Origin: JAPLST01 sp964397565
GTDB taxonomy: Bacteria; Auribacterota; UBA3054; JAPLST01
Direction of reading: 5' to 3'
Length of the DNA stretch: 64,000 nt
NCBI GenBank assembly: GCA_964397565.1
Contig: CAYNJC010000010.1
Coordinates: 1 to 64,000, forward strand
Made by a program: the position numbers and the translations under genes. Below the pieces are notes generated by a model that was not told the origin of the DNA, ran no database searches, and saw only the letters and a program-made list of their open reading frames with translations. Shown one piece after another: positions 1 to 8,900 of this stretch. Each line of letters opens with the position of its first letter. Within the stretch, counting starts at the first letter, position 1.

Positions 1-1
1 C

Positions 2-2752
2 ACGACGGCGCAGGCAGGCCTGGCCGCGCTGCAACGCGGCGAGGTCTTTGCCTACATCGAAAACATGCTGGTGGTCGGCTATCAATTGTCAAAGCTGAAA
101 ATGACGAATCTCAAGATTGCCGGAGAGACCCCCTATATCAACGCGCAATGCATGGCGGTCCGCAAAGACTGGGCGACTCTGGCCGGGATTCTGCAACAGG
201 CGCTGGATTCGATTTCCGAAGCGGAACGCAATGACATTTACCGGAAATGGTTACCGGTCCGCTATGAACACGGGTTCAACTACACCCTGCTCTGGCAGGC
301 GCTGGCCGTCTTCGCCGTGGTCCTCCTTGCGCTGGTCGTTTGGAATCGGAAGCTGGCCAGGGAAATCATGCATCGTAAAAAAGCGGACGCGGCGCGGCGC
401 GACGCCGAAACCCGCTATCGTCTGCTGTTCGAGCAGTCGCCCGACGGCATTGTCATTATTGATCCGGCGACGGCGCGGCTTCTGGAATTCAACGAAACGG
501 CCCACCGGCAGTTGGGGTATTCGCGCGAGGAATTTGCCCGCTTGAGCATTGCCGATTTCGAAGCCGTTGAGACGCCGGAAGAAACCATGTCGCGCATCGC
601 GAAAGTAACCCGCGAAGGGCGGAACGAGTTTGAAACCCGACACCGCACCCGGCAGGGTGAAATCAGGAATGTCCACGTGACGGCGCAATTCACTGAGATG
701 CTGGGTCGCCCCGTTTACCACTGCATCTGGCGCGACATCACCGAGCGCACGCGGGCGGAGGCGCAGATGAGCCAATTGTTCGCCCAGGCCGAGGCGGCGC
801 GCCGGACGTTGTTGAGCGTGGTCGAGGATCAAAAACGGGCGGAAGATGCGTTGCGCGAGAGCGCGCAACGCATCCGGCTGCTACTGGATTCAATCAACGA
901 AGGACTCTACGGCGTGGACACACAGGGAAACTGTGCTTTCGTCAACCGCGCCTGTTTGCAGATGCTGGGCTACGACAAAGAAGAGGCCTTGCTTGGGCGG
1001 CACATCCACGAATTGATCCACCACACCCGGCCTGACGGCACACCCTGCTCTGCGGAAGAATGCCGCATGTATGAAGCCCTGCGCCGCAGCGCCGAAACCC
1101 ACGTGGACGACGAGGTGTTCTGGCGCCGCGACGGCAGCTCATTTCCAGTGGAATACTGGTCTCACCCAATGTATTGCGACGGGCGGGTCGTGGGCGCGGT
1201 GGCGACCTTTTTCGACATCACCGAGCGCAGACGGACGGCGGAATCCCATGTCCGGTTGGCGACGGCGGTCGAGCAGGCCGCCGAGGCGATCATGATCACC
1301 GACACCAACGCCACGATCTTTTATGTCAACCCAGCGTTTGAGAAGATCACGGGCTACACCCGTGAGGAAGCCATTGGCCAGAACCCGCGCATCCTCAGTA
1401 GCGGCCGGCAGGACGCGGCGTTCTATCGTGACCTGTGGGAGACGCTCCTCGGTGGGAATGTCTGGCAGGGCCGCTTCGTCAATCGCAAGAAGAACGGCGC
1501 GCTCTACACCGAAGAGGCGACGATCTCACCCGTGCGCGACGCGGCCGGCGCGATCATCAACTATGTCGCCGTCAAACGCGACATCACCGAGGATTTGAAC
1601 CTTCAGGCGCAGTTGACCCAAGCCCAGAAAATGGAATCCGTGGGGCGGCTGGCCGGCGGCGTGGCGCATGACTTCAACAACATCCTGCAGGTCATTCTTG
1701 GTAACGCGCAGTTGGCCGTCGAGCAGGCGGGTCACGGCGATCCGGTCCGCATTGACCTGGAGGAGATTCAAGGCGCGGCCCAGCGCGCCGCCGATCTTAC
1801 CCGCCAATTGCTCGCCTTCGCCAGCAAGCAGGTTATCACTCCCCGGACGCTTGATTTTAACGAAACCGTGGAAGGCATGCTCAAGATGTTGCGCCGCCTT
1901 ATCGGCGAAAATATCGAACTGGTCTGGACGCCGCGCGCGGGCCTGTGGCCGATCAGGATGGATCCCAGCCAGATAGACCAGATTCTGGCCAACCTGTGCG
2001 TCAACGCGCGCGATGCCATTGACGGCGTCGGCACGGTGCACATCGCGACGGAGAATGTCCACGTGGACGAACTCCAGTTGGCGCGTCATGAAGAGTTTCT
2101 TCCCGGCGATTATGTCGTGCTGTTGGTCAGCGACACCGGCGGCGGCATGGACAAGGAGACGCAGGCCAGGATCTTTGAGCCGTTCTTCACGACCAAGGCG
2201 GTGGGGAAGGGCACCGGGTTGGGACTGGCCACCGTGTTCGGCATCGTGCGGCAGAACCATGGCCATATCGGCGTTTACAGCGAGCCGGGCCAAGGCACGA
2301 CCTTCCGCATCCACCTGCCCCGCTACCTGGGCGCGGACGCGGCGCAACTTGTGGAAGGTCCGGCAACACCGGCCGCGCGGGGTTGCGAGACGGTGTTGCT
2401 GGTGGAGGACGATGCCGCCATTCTGAACATGAGCGGCCGAATGCTGCGGGGATTGGGCTATACCGTCCTGGCGGCCGCCACGCCGGAGGCGGCCCTGCGC
2501 ATGGCGGAAGAACACGCCGGCGAGATTCACTTATTGATGACCGACGTCGTTATGCCCGGCATGAACGGCCGCGAACTGGCGGAGCAGCTGAAGGCGAGAC
2601 GGCCGAATCTCAAGAGCCTGTTCATGTCCGGCTTCACGGCGGATGTCATTTCCATCCACGGTGTCCTGGACGAAGGCGTCCAGTTCATCCAGAAGCCGTT
2701 CTCCATGGAAGACCTGGCCGCCAAACTGCGCGAGGCGCTGGATAGTGCGTAG
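2..2752 (+). CDS. Hybrid sensor histidine kinase, 5' end cut by the window
   Basis: The reading frame is open from base 2, so the true start lies upstream; the first ATG inside (65) is not the start. The first ~75 residues are the C-terminal part of a family 3 periplasmic solute-binding domain (AGETPY, ISEAERN, YRKWL), as in BvgS/EvgS-type kinases. A membrane helix follows at about 290-345, then PAS domains near 400-750, 865-1230 and 1240-1600, a HisKA box with the phosphoacceptor His codon at 1667 (GGVAHDFNN), a HATPase domain (N-box NLCVNARDAI, DTGGGMD, GKGTGLGLA) and a C-terminal receiver with phospho-Asp codon at 2543 (MTDVVMPG) and Lys in IQKPF. It should bind a small extracellular ligand and phosphorylate itself; no separate output regulator is nearby. 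The catalytic core is identical in DNA to the next kinase. Confidence 0.93.
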   Translation, partial: TTAQAGLAALQRGEVFAYIENMLVVGYQLSKLKMTNLKIAGETPYINAQCMAVRKDWATLAGILQQALDSISEAERNDIYRKWLPVRYEHGFNYTLLWQALAVFAVVLLALVVWNRKLAREIMHRKKADAARRDAETRYRLLFEQSPDGIVIIDPATARLLEFNETAHRQLGYSREEFARLSIADFEAVETPEETMSRIAKVTREGRNEFETRHRTRQGEIRNVHVTAQFTEMLGRPVYHCIWRDITERTRAEAQMSQLFAQAEAARRTLLSVVEDQKRAEDALRESAQRIRLLLDSINEGLYGVDTQGNCAFVNRACLQMLGYDKEEALLGRHIHELIHHTRPDGTPCSAEECRMYEALRRSAETHVDDEVFWRRDGSSFPVEYWSHPMYCDGRVVGAVATFFDITERRRTAESHVRLATAVEQAAEAIMITDTNATIFYVNPAFEKITGYTREEAIGQNPRILSSGRQDAAFYRDLWETLLGGNVWQGRFVNRKKNGALYTEEATISPVRDAAGAIINYVAVKRDITEDLNLQAQLTQAQKMESVGRLAGGVAHDFNNILQVILGNAQLAVEQAGHGDPVRIDLEEIQGAAQRAADLTRQLLAFASKQVITPRTLDFNETVEGMLKMLRRLIGENIELVWTPRAGLWPIRMDPSQIDQILANLCVNARDAIDGVGTVHIATENVHVDELQLARHEEFLPGDYVVLLVSDTGGGMDKETQARIFEPFFTTKAVGKGTGLGLATVFGIVRQNHGHIGVYSEPGQGTTFRIHLPRYLGADAAQLVEGPATPAARGCETVLLVEDDAAILNMSGRMLRGLGYTVLAAATPEAALRMAEEHAGEIHLLMTDVVMPGMNGRELAEQLKARRPNLKSLFMSGFTADVISIHGVLDEGVQFIQKPFSMEDLAAKLREALDSA
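1568..2529 (+). repeat. 962-bp identical block, copy 1 (HisKA-HATPase-receiver)
   Basis: By eye every base from 1568 to 2529 matches 4758-5719 (constant offset 3190). The first mismatches are at 1567/4757 and 2530/5720. Outside the block the two kinase genes are still homologous: the preceding PAS domain from about 1226/4416 is similar with scattered differences, and the receiver tail diverges. Perfect identity including third positions indicates a recent duplication or gene conversion, or a repeat-resolution artefact of assembly. Confidence 0.9.
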
Positions 2753-2753
2753 G

Positions 2754-2951
2754 ATGCATGGAATGTCGGACACAGAGAAGCAAATGATCGGAAATGAACC
2801 ATGGCACGGAGAAGCGGGGATGAACGCGTCCTTGCATACGGAGAAAATGATGCTGATTGTGGATAAGGACGAAGACGAATGCCCGGCGGGGGTGGACCGG
2901 ATTGTGACCAAACTCGTGACGCGCCTTGACCTGCGGCGCGCCATAGTATAA
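2754..2951 (+). CDS. Small ORF of doubtful status between two kinases
   Basis: A 65-codon frame begins two bases after the first kinase stop codon, with a second ATG at 2763, and ends 27 bases before the next kinase. It is rich in Met, Asp and Glu (MLIVDKDED near the middle, loosely like the start of a receiver domain). There is no clear Shine-Dalgarno sequence and I do not recognise a family. It may be a small linker gene, a receiver remnant or chance coding. Confidence 0.2.
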   Translation: MHGMSDTEKQMIGNEPWHGEAGMNASLHTEKMMLIVDKDEDECPAGVDRIVTKLVTRLDLRRAIV

Positions 2952-2978
2952 GGTCATGGCCGGGAGCGGAAGAATGTA

Positions 2979-5933
2979 ATGGACATCATCTATTTCTTCT
3001 ATGGATTGGCTTTTGTCGTCATGGGTATCGTCATATATACCCAACCGAAGAAAGGCAGCGGTTTCAAACTCGCGCGCGGCTTATGGTTGTTGGCCGGGTT
3101 CGGCATCATTCATGGCGCCCGTGAATTCTTTGAGATGTGGACGATCATCAAGCAGATCAAGAGCCCTGTATGGCATGCAGTTGAGTGGGTCTGTCTGGTC
3201 GTGTCCTACGCCTTCTTGCTGGAGGCAGGCAGAAAGTTCGCCGAGATCGCTGTGCCGGCATGCGCCAACTGGCAAAGAAGGTTCTTCGCATTGCCGGTAG
3301 GGTGGTTGCTTACGGCCGCAGCAGCCCCGATCATCATGCTGAGTTCGCTGTCATCCGACTTCTGGGCCACCGCAGACATACTGACGCGGTACTTTGTCGG
3401 CTTGCCCGGGAGTTTGCTGACGGGCGTGGGTCTATTGGCTTATTATCGGCTTGAGGAGCCGGTGCTGCGTCCTCTGGGAGTGCGGCGATTCTTTCTTTTG
3501 TCCGGGCTCGGGTTCATTATCTACGGCATCTTGGGCGGTGTGTTCGTGTCGCGCGGGCGTTTCTTCCCGTCCAATTGGCTCAACGGCGACACCTTCCGGG
3601 CGATAGTGGGGATTCCGCCTCAGCTGTTCCGGGCCCTATGCGCCTTGACCATCAGTTGGGGCATCATCGGCATGCTCAAGATTTTTGATTGGGAGATGAA
3701 GGAGAAGGTCGACAGCACCCTGATGGAGAACCTGCCTGACTCAATTTTCCATATTTCTCTGGAGGGCAAGTTCATTAGCATGAATCAGTCCGCCTGCTCG
3801 TTCTACGGACTGGCCAGTCCGTTGGAGATCACAGGGGAAGACGCCGCGTTGTACGTCGCGGAGAACCGCGACGGGATGCAAGCCGCCATCCAGCGCGCCG
3901 CGGCAGGGGAGACGGTTTCCTTGGAATACGTGTCGGCCGGCAAGACCGGCAACGAGGCGCAGTGGAACGCGATTGTCTCTGCCGTCAAAGGATCCGACGG
4001 CGCTGTCAAGAGCATCTTGGTCGTTTCCCGTGACATCACCGAGCGCAAGCGGGCTGAGGAGGCGATCTTCCTGGCAAAGAACGACTGGGAAGACACGTTC
4101 GATTCCATCACGGACATGATCACCATCCATGACAAGGATTTCAACATCGTGCGCGCAAACAAGGCGGCCGAACGAATCCTCGGACTGCCTGTCTTGGATA
4201 AAATACCCGGCGGGAAATGCTTCAGGTATTACCACGGTACTGAGAACCCGCCCAAAGACTGTCCAAGCTGCACGTGCCTCACAACCAGGCAGCCATTGTG
4301 TTTTGAGCTATTCGAGCCTCATCTGAAGCGGCACTTGGAAATCTGGGCGATACCAAGGTTCGACAGGAATCAGCAGTTGATTGGTTTGATCCATGTGGTC
4401 CGCGACATCACCGAGCGCAAGCGGACGGCGGAATCCCATACCAGGTTGGCGACGGCGGTCGAGCAGTCCGCCGAGGCGATCATGATCACCGACACCAGCG
4501 CCACGATCTCTTATGTCAACCCGGCGTTTGAGAAGATCACTGGCTACACCCATGAGGAAGCCGTCGGCCAAAACCCGAGCATCCTCAAGGGCGGGCAGCA
4601 GGACGCGGCGTTCTATCGCGACCTGTGGGAGACGCTCCTCAGTGGGAATGTCTGGCATGGTCGCTTCGTCAACCGCAAGAAGAACGGCGCGCTCTACACC
4701 GAAGAGGCGACAATCTCGGCGGTGCGCGACGCGGCCGGCGTGATCACCAACTATGTTGCCGTCAAACGCGACATCACCGAGGATTTGAACCTTCAGGCGC
4801 AGTTGACCCAAGCCCAGAAAATGGAATCCGTGGGGCGGCTGGCCGGCGGCGTGGCGCATGACTTCAACAACATCCTGCAGGTCATTCTTGGTAACGCGCA
4901 GTTGGCCGTCGAGCAGGCGGGTCACGGCGATCCGGTCCGCATTGACCTGGAGGAGATTCAAGGCGCGGCCCAGCGCGCCGCCGATCTTACCCGCCAATTG
5001 CTCGCCTTCGCCAGCAAGCAGGTTATCACTCCCCGGACGCTTGATTTTAACGAAACCGTGGAAGGCATGCTCAAGATGTTGCGCCGCCTTATCGGCGAAA
5101 ATATCGAACTGGTCTGGACGCCGCGCGCGGGCCTGTGGCCGATCAGGATGGATCCCAGCCAGATAGACCAGATTCTGGCCAACCTGTGCGTCAACGCGCG
5201 CGATGCCATTGACGGCGTCGGCACGGTGCACATCGCGACGGAGAATGTCCACGTGGACGAACTCCAGTTGGCGCGTCATGAAGAGTTTCTTCCCGGCGAT
5301 TATGTCGTGCTGTTGGTCAGCGACACCGGCGGCGGCATGGACAAGGAGACGCAGGCCAGGATCTTTGAGCCGTTCTTCACGACCAAGGCGGTGGGGAAGG
5401 GCACCGGGTTGGGACTGGCCACCGTGTTCGGCATCGTGCGGCAGAACCATGGCCATATCGGCGTTTACAGCGAGCCGGGCCAAGGCACGACCTTCCGCAT
5501 CCACCTGCCCCGCTACCTGGGCGCGGACGCGGCGCAACTTGTGGAAGGTCCGGCAACACCGGCCGCGCGGGGTTGCGAGACGGTGTTGCTGGTGGAGGAC
5601 GATGCCGCCATTCTGAACATGAGCGGCCGAATGCTGCGGGGATTGGGCTATACCGTCCTGGCGGCCGCCACGCCGGAGGCGGCCCTGCGCATGGCGGAAG
5701 AACACGCCGGCGAGATTCAATTAGTGATGACCGACGTCGTTATGCCCGGCATGGACGGCCGTGAACTGGTGGAGCGGCTGAAGGGCAGACGGCCGGATCT
5801 TAAGTGTCTGTTCATGTCCGGCTTCACGGCGGATGTCATTTCTACTGGCAAAGACGTCCAGTTCATCCAGAAGCCGTTCTCCATGGAAGACCTGGCCGTC
5901 AAACTGCGCGAGGCGCTAGCGGAGGCAAAATGA
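2979..5933 (+). CDS. Membrane-bound hybrid histidine kinase with three PAS domains
   Basis: 984 residues. Residues 1-235 form about seven hydrophobic segments, an integral-membrane sensor of unrecognised type. Three PAS domains follow: about 245-365, 366-475 (with a Cys cluster GGKC and DCPSCTC that could bind metal or sense redox) and 480-600, the last nearly the same as the third PAS of the upstream kinase. HisKA carries His627 (GGVAHDFNN); the HATPase has all its boxes; the receiver has phospho-Asp919 and the conserved Lys in IQKPF. A purine-rich GGAGCGGAAG precedes the ATG. The stop overlaps the next ATG (ATGA), so translation is coupled to the third kinase. Sensor unknown; output presumably through phosphotransfer to a protein encoded elsewhere. 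Confidence 0.93.
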   Translation: MDIIYFFYGLAFVVMGIVIYTQPKKGSGFKLARGLWLLAGFGIIHGAREFFEMWTIIKQIKSPVWHAVEWVCLVVSYAFLLEAGRKFAEIAVPACANWQRRFFALPVGWLLTAAAAPIIMLSSLSSDFWATADILTRYFVGLPGSLLTGVGLLAYYRLEEPVLRPLGVRRFFLLSGLGFIIYGILGGVFVSRGRFFPSNWLNGDTFRAIVGIPPQLFRALCALTISWGIIGMLKIFDWEMKEKVDSTLMENLPDSIFHISLEGKFISMNQSACSFYGLASPLEITGEDAALYVAENRDGMQAAIQRAAAGETVSLEYVSAGKTGNEAQWNAIVSAVKGSDGAVKSILVVSRDITERKRAEEAIFLAKNDWEDTFDSITDMITIHDKDFNIVRANKAAERILGLPVLDKIPGGKCFRYYHGTENPPKDCPSCTCLTTRQPLCFELFEPHLKRHLEIWAIPRFDRNQQLIGLIHVVRDITERKRTAESHTRLATAVEQSAEAIMITDTSATISYVNPAFEKITGYTHEEAVGQNPSILKGGQQDAAFYRDLWETLLSGNVWHGRFVNRKKNGALYTEEATISAVRDAAGVITNYVAVKRDITEDLNLQAQLTQAQKMESVGRLAGGVAHDFNNILQVILGNAQLAVEQAGHGDPVRIDLEEIQGAAQRAADLTRQLLAFASKQVITPRTLDFNETVEGMLKMLRRLIGENIELVWTPRAGLWPIRMDPSQIDQILANLCVNARDAIDGVGTVHIATENVHVDELQLARHEEFLPGDYVVLLVSDTGGGMDKETQARIFEPFFTTKAVGKGTGLGLATVFGIVRQNHGHIGVYSEPGQGTTFRIHLPRYLGADAAQLVEGPATPAARGCETVLLVEDDAAILNMSGRMLRGLGYTVLAAATPEAALRMAEEHAGEIQLVMTDVVMPGMDGRELVERLKGRRPDLKCLFMSGFTADVISTGKDVQFIQKPFSMEDLAVKLREALAEAK
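4758..5719 (+). repeat. 962-bp identical block, copy 2
   Basis: Second copy of the block at 1568-2529, same orientation, about 3.2 kb away. It covers the end of the third PAS domain, HisKA, HATPase and most of the receiver. Recombination between the copies would delete the 3' half of the first gene and the 5' half of the second and leave a chimeric kinase. Confidence 0.9.
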
Positions 5934-8900
5934 AGAAGGCCGTCATGCATGACGCGCACAACAGCACGCCACGCTTGGCGGCTCACCGCACCGGGCTGGG
6001 TGTGCTGCTATTTTATAGTATCCTCGCCGCGGGCATCGCTACGGTGGCCATCGGCTTGCTTGCGTTGCTGGGATGGGTTCTGGGATTGCCGTGGCTGGCC
6101 AGCTTCGGTGCGAACCTGATTCCCATGGCCCCGAGATCGGCCGTCCTGTTTGTCATGTATGGCGTCGCCATCTGTTTGCGCGCCCGAACGCCGGTGCGCC
6201 GTCGCACCTTTTGGATCAGCGTGGCGGTGGGTTGTTTGGGGGCGTTGGTCGCGCTCCTGCTGTTCGTGCTGGGCTGCCTGAACATGCAATGGTCGGTGGA
6301 ACACATCGGCCTGAACGCGATCCGAACAGTTGGCGGGGCAGCCGTCGGACACATGTCGCTGGTGACCGCTTTCTGCTTCCTGCTCGCCAGCGTGTCATTT
6401 CTGGCCTCGCTTTCGCGGTCGGCGACGCGGCCCTGGCGCGCCGCTCTGACGTTAGGTGCCGCAGGCGTGCTCTTGGGCCTTTGTCTCGTTTTCCTGCTGG
6501 CGTCCTGCTTCGGCGTACCGTTGCTCTACGGTGGCACGTTCATCCCGCCGGCGCTCAACACGAGCCTGGCCTTCGCGATTATGGGCCTGGCGCTCCTGGC
6601 TTTGGCTGCCCGTCCGGCTACCAAGCTGTTTGGCGAATCGCCTGCGGGTGATTCCAAAACTGTGTTTGCCTTCATCTTGATTTTCACCCTGCTGGCGGCG
6701 GGCATCGTCACCACCGGCTACATCTACTACCGATACAGCGCGCAGCGCTACCGCGTCGAGGTCGAACGCCAGCTTTCCGCCATCGCTGCATTGAAGGTTG
6801 GGGAACTGACGCGCTATCGCAATGAGTGTCTGTCGGATGCCGCCCTCTTTTTCAAGAACCCCTCTTTTTCCGGCTTGGTGCGGAGCTACTTCGCGCTACC
6901 ACCAGACACGAACGCGCCGCTCCCCGCAGTTCTAGACTGGTTGGGCAAATTGCAGAACAAGTGTCAATATGACCAGGTCCGCTTGCTGGACACGCAATGC
7001 GTGACGCGCCTCTCTGTGCCCGGCGGGCTGAGACCGTCCAATGCCGACACGGTGCGGGTGGCAACCGAAGTCTTGCGGTCGGGCCAGATCGTCTTGCAGG
7101 ACTTCTACCGGCACGCATACAATCACCGCGTTTATCTACAGGTGCTGGTCCCCATTCTCGACGAACAGGCGGCCAACCGGCCGCTGGGTGTGCTCGTTCT
7201 GCGCATTGACCCGGAATCGCATCTTTATCCCTTCATCAGACGCTGGCCAACGCCCAGTCCGACCGCCGAGACACTCCTCATCCGCCGGGAAGGCAACGAG
7301 GTCGTCTTCTTGAACGAACTCCGGTTTCAGACGAATACCGCCCTGAACCTGCGCGCCCCTCTAAGCCGCACCACAATGCCTGCGGTTCAGGCCGCCCTGG
7401 GCCGGGAGGGTATCATGGATGGCATCGACTACCGCGGTGTACCCGTGGTGGCCGTCACGCGCACGATTCCCGACTCGCCGTGGTGGCTGGTGGCCCGCGT
7501 GGACGCCGCGGAAGTGTATGCGCCGGTGAAAGCGCGGCTGTGGCAGGTGGTCATTCTGGTCGCCGCCCTGCTCTTTGGCGCGGGGAGCAGTGTGGCTGCG
7601 CTCTGGCGGCAGCAGCTCGTCCGGTTCTATAAGGGGCAAACGGAGGCAGCGGCGGCGTTGCGCGAGAGCGAGGCGAAGTTCCGAGCACTCTTCGAGAACA
7701 TGGCGGCGGCATGTTGTCTTGATGAAATCGTCTATGAAGACGGCAACCCGGTGGATTACCGGGTGCTCGATATCAATCCTTCCTTCGCGCGGATCACGGG
7801 GATCAGCCGCAGCCAGGCCGTTGGTGCTCTGGCGACCCAACTTTATGGTCCGGAAAAACCGCCCTTCTTCGACATCTATGTCAAGGTGGCCGAGACCGGC
7901 GAGCCGGCTTCCTTCGAAAGTTATTTCCCGCCCATTGGGAAACATCTGCATGTCACGGCAAGCTGTCCGGCCAAAGGCCGATTCTCGACGGTCTTCACGG
8001 ACATCACCGAGCGCAAGCGGGCGGAGGAGGAGCTGCAGGAAACCCAAAATCTCCTGAATGAAGTGGGGCGGATTGCGAGAATCGGCGGATGGAAAATGAA
8101 TCTGATCACGCGCAAGGCCACATGGACACTGGGCACGTACGACATTGTTGGGATCGCGCCCGGCGAGCCGATCCCGGGGCCGGACGAGCATGTGGACTAC
8201 TACCTTCCAGAATACCGGCCCCTAGTCGTCGAAGCGATGCGGGCCTTGATCGAAGACGACAAGCCGTTGAATTTCGAAGCCCAACTGCGCACGGCTAAAG
8301 GGAATGTCAAATGGTGCCATGCCATCGCAAAGGTCGTTCGCGAGGGCGGGAAGGCGGTCGAGGTCTACGGTACCTTTCAGGACATCACCGAACGCAAGCG
8401 GGCGGAAGAGGAGTTGCAGTTCAGAAATGTCCTTCTGTCCACCCAGCAGGAAACCTCGCTTGACGGCATCCTGGTGGTGGATGAAAGCGCCCGCATTCTC
8501 TCGTACAACCGCCGGTTTGTTGAGATGTGGGGTCTCCCAGCAAAGCTCGTCGAAGACGGACTCGATGAACCGGTCCTGCAGTTCGTGGCGGCACAGGTTG
8601 CGGAGCCCCGCTCGTTTGTCCAGTGCGTTGAATACCTCTATGAGCACCGCCAAGCAATCAGCCGGGATGAATTGAACCTGGCGGACGGCCGGGTCTTTGA
8701 TCGCTATTCGGCGCCAATGTTCGGCGCGGATGCGCACTACTATGGTCGCGTCTGGTACTTCCGCGACATTACCGAGCACAGGCGGGCCGAGGTGGCGCTG
8801 CGCAAGAACGAGGCGTGCTTGAGCATTGCACTGGAAACGAGCCATACCGGAGCCTGGGATCTTAACCTGCTGGACCACACTGCGCAGCGCACGTTGCTCC

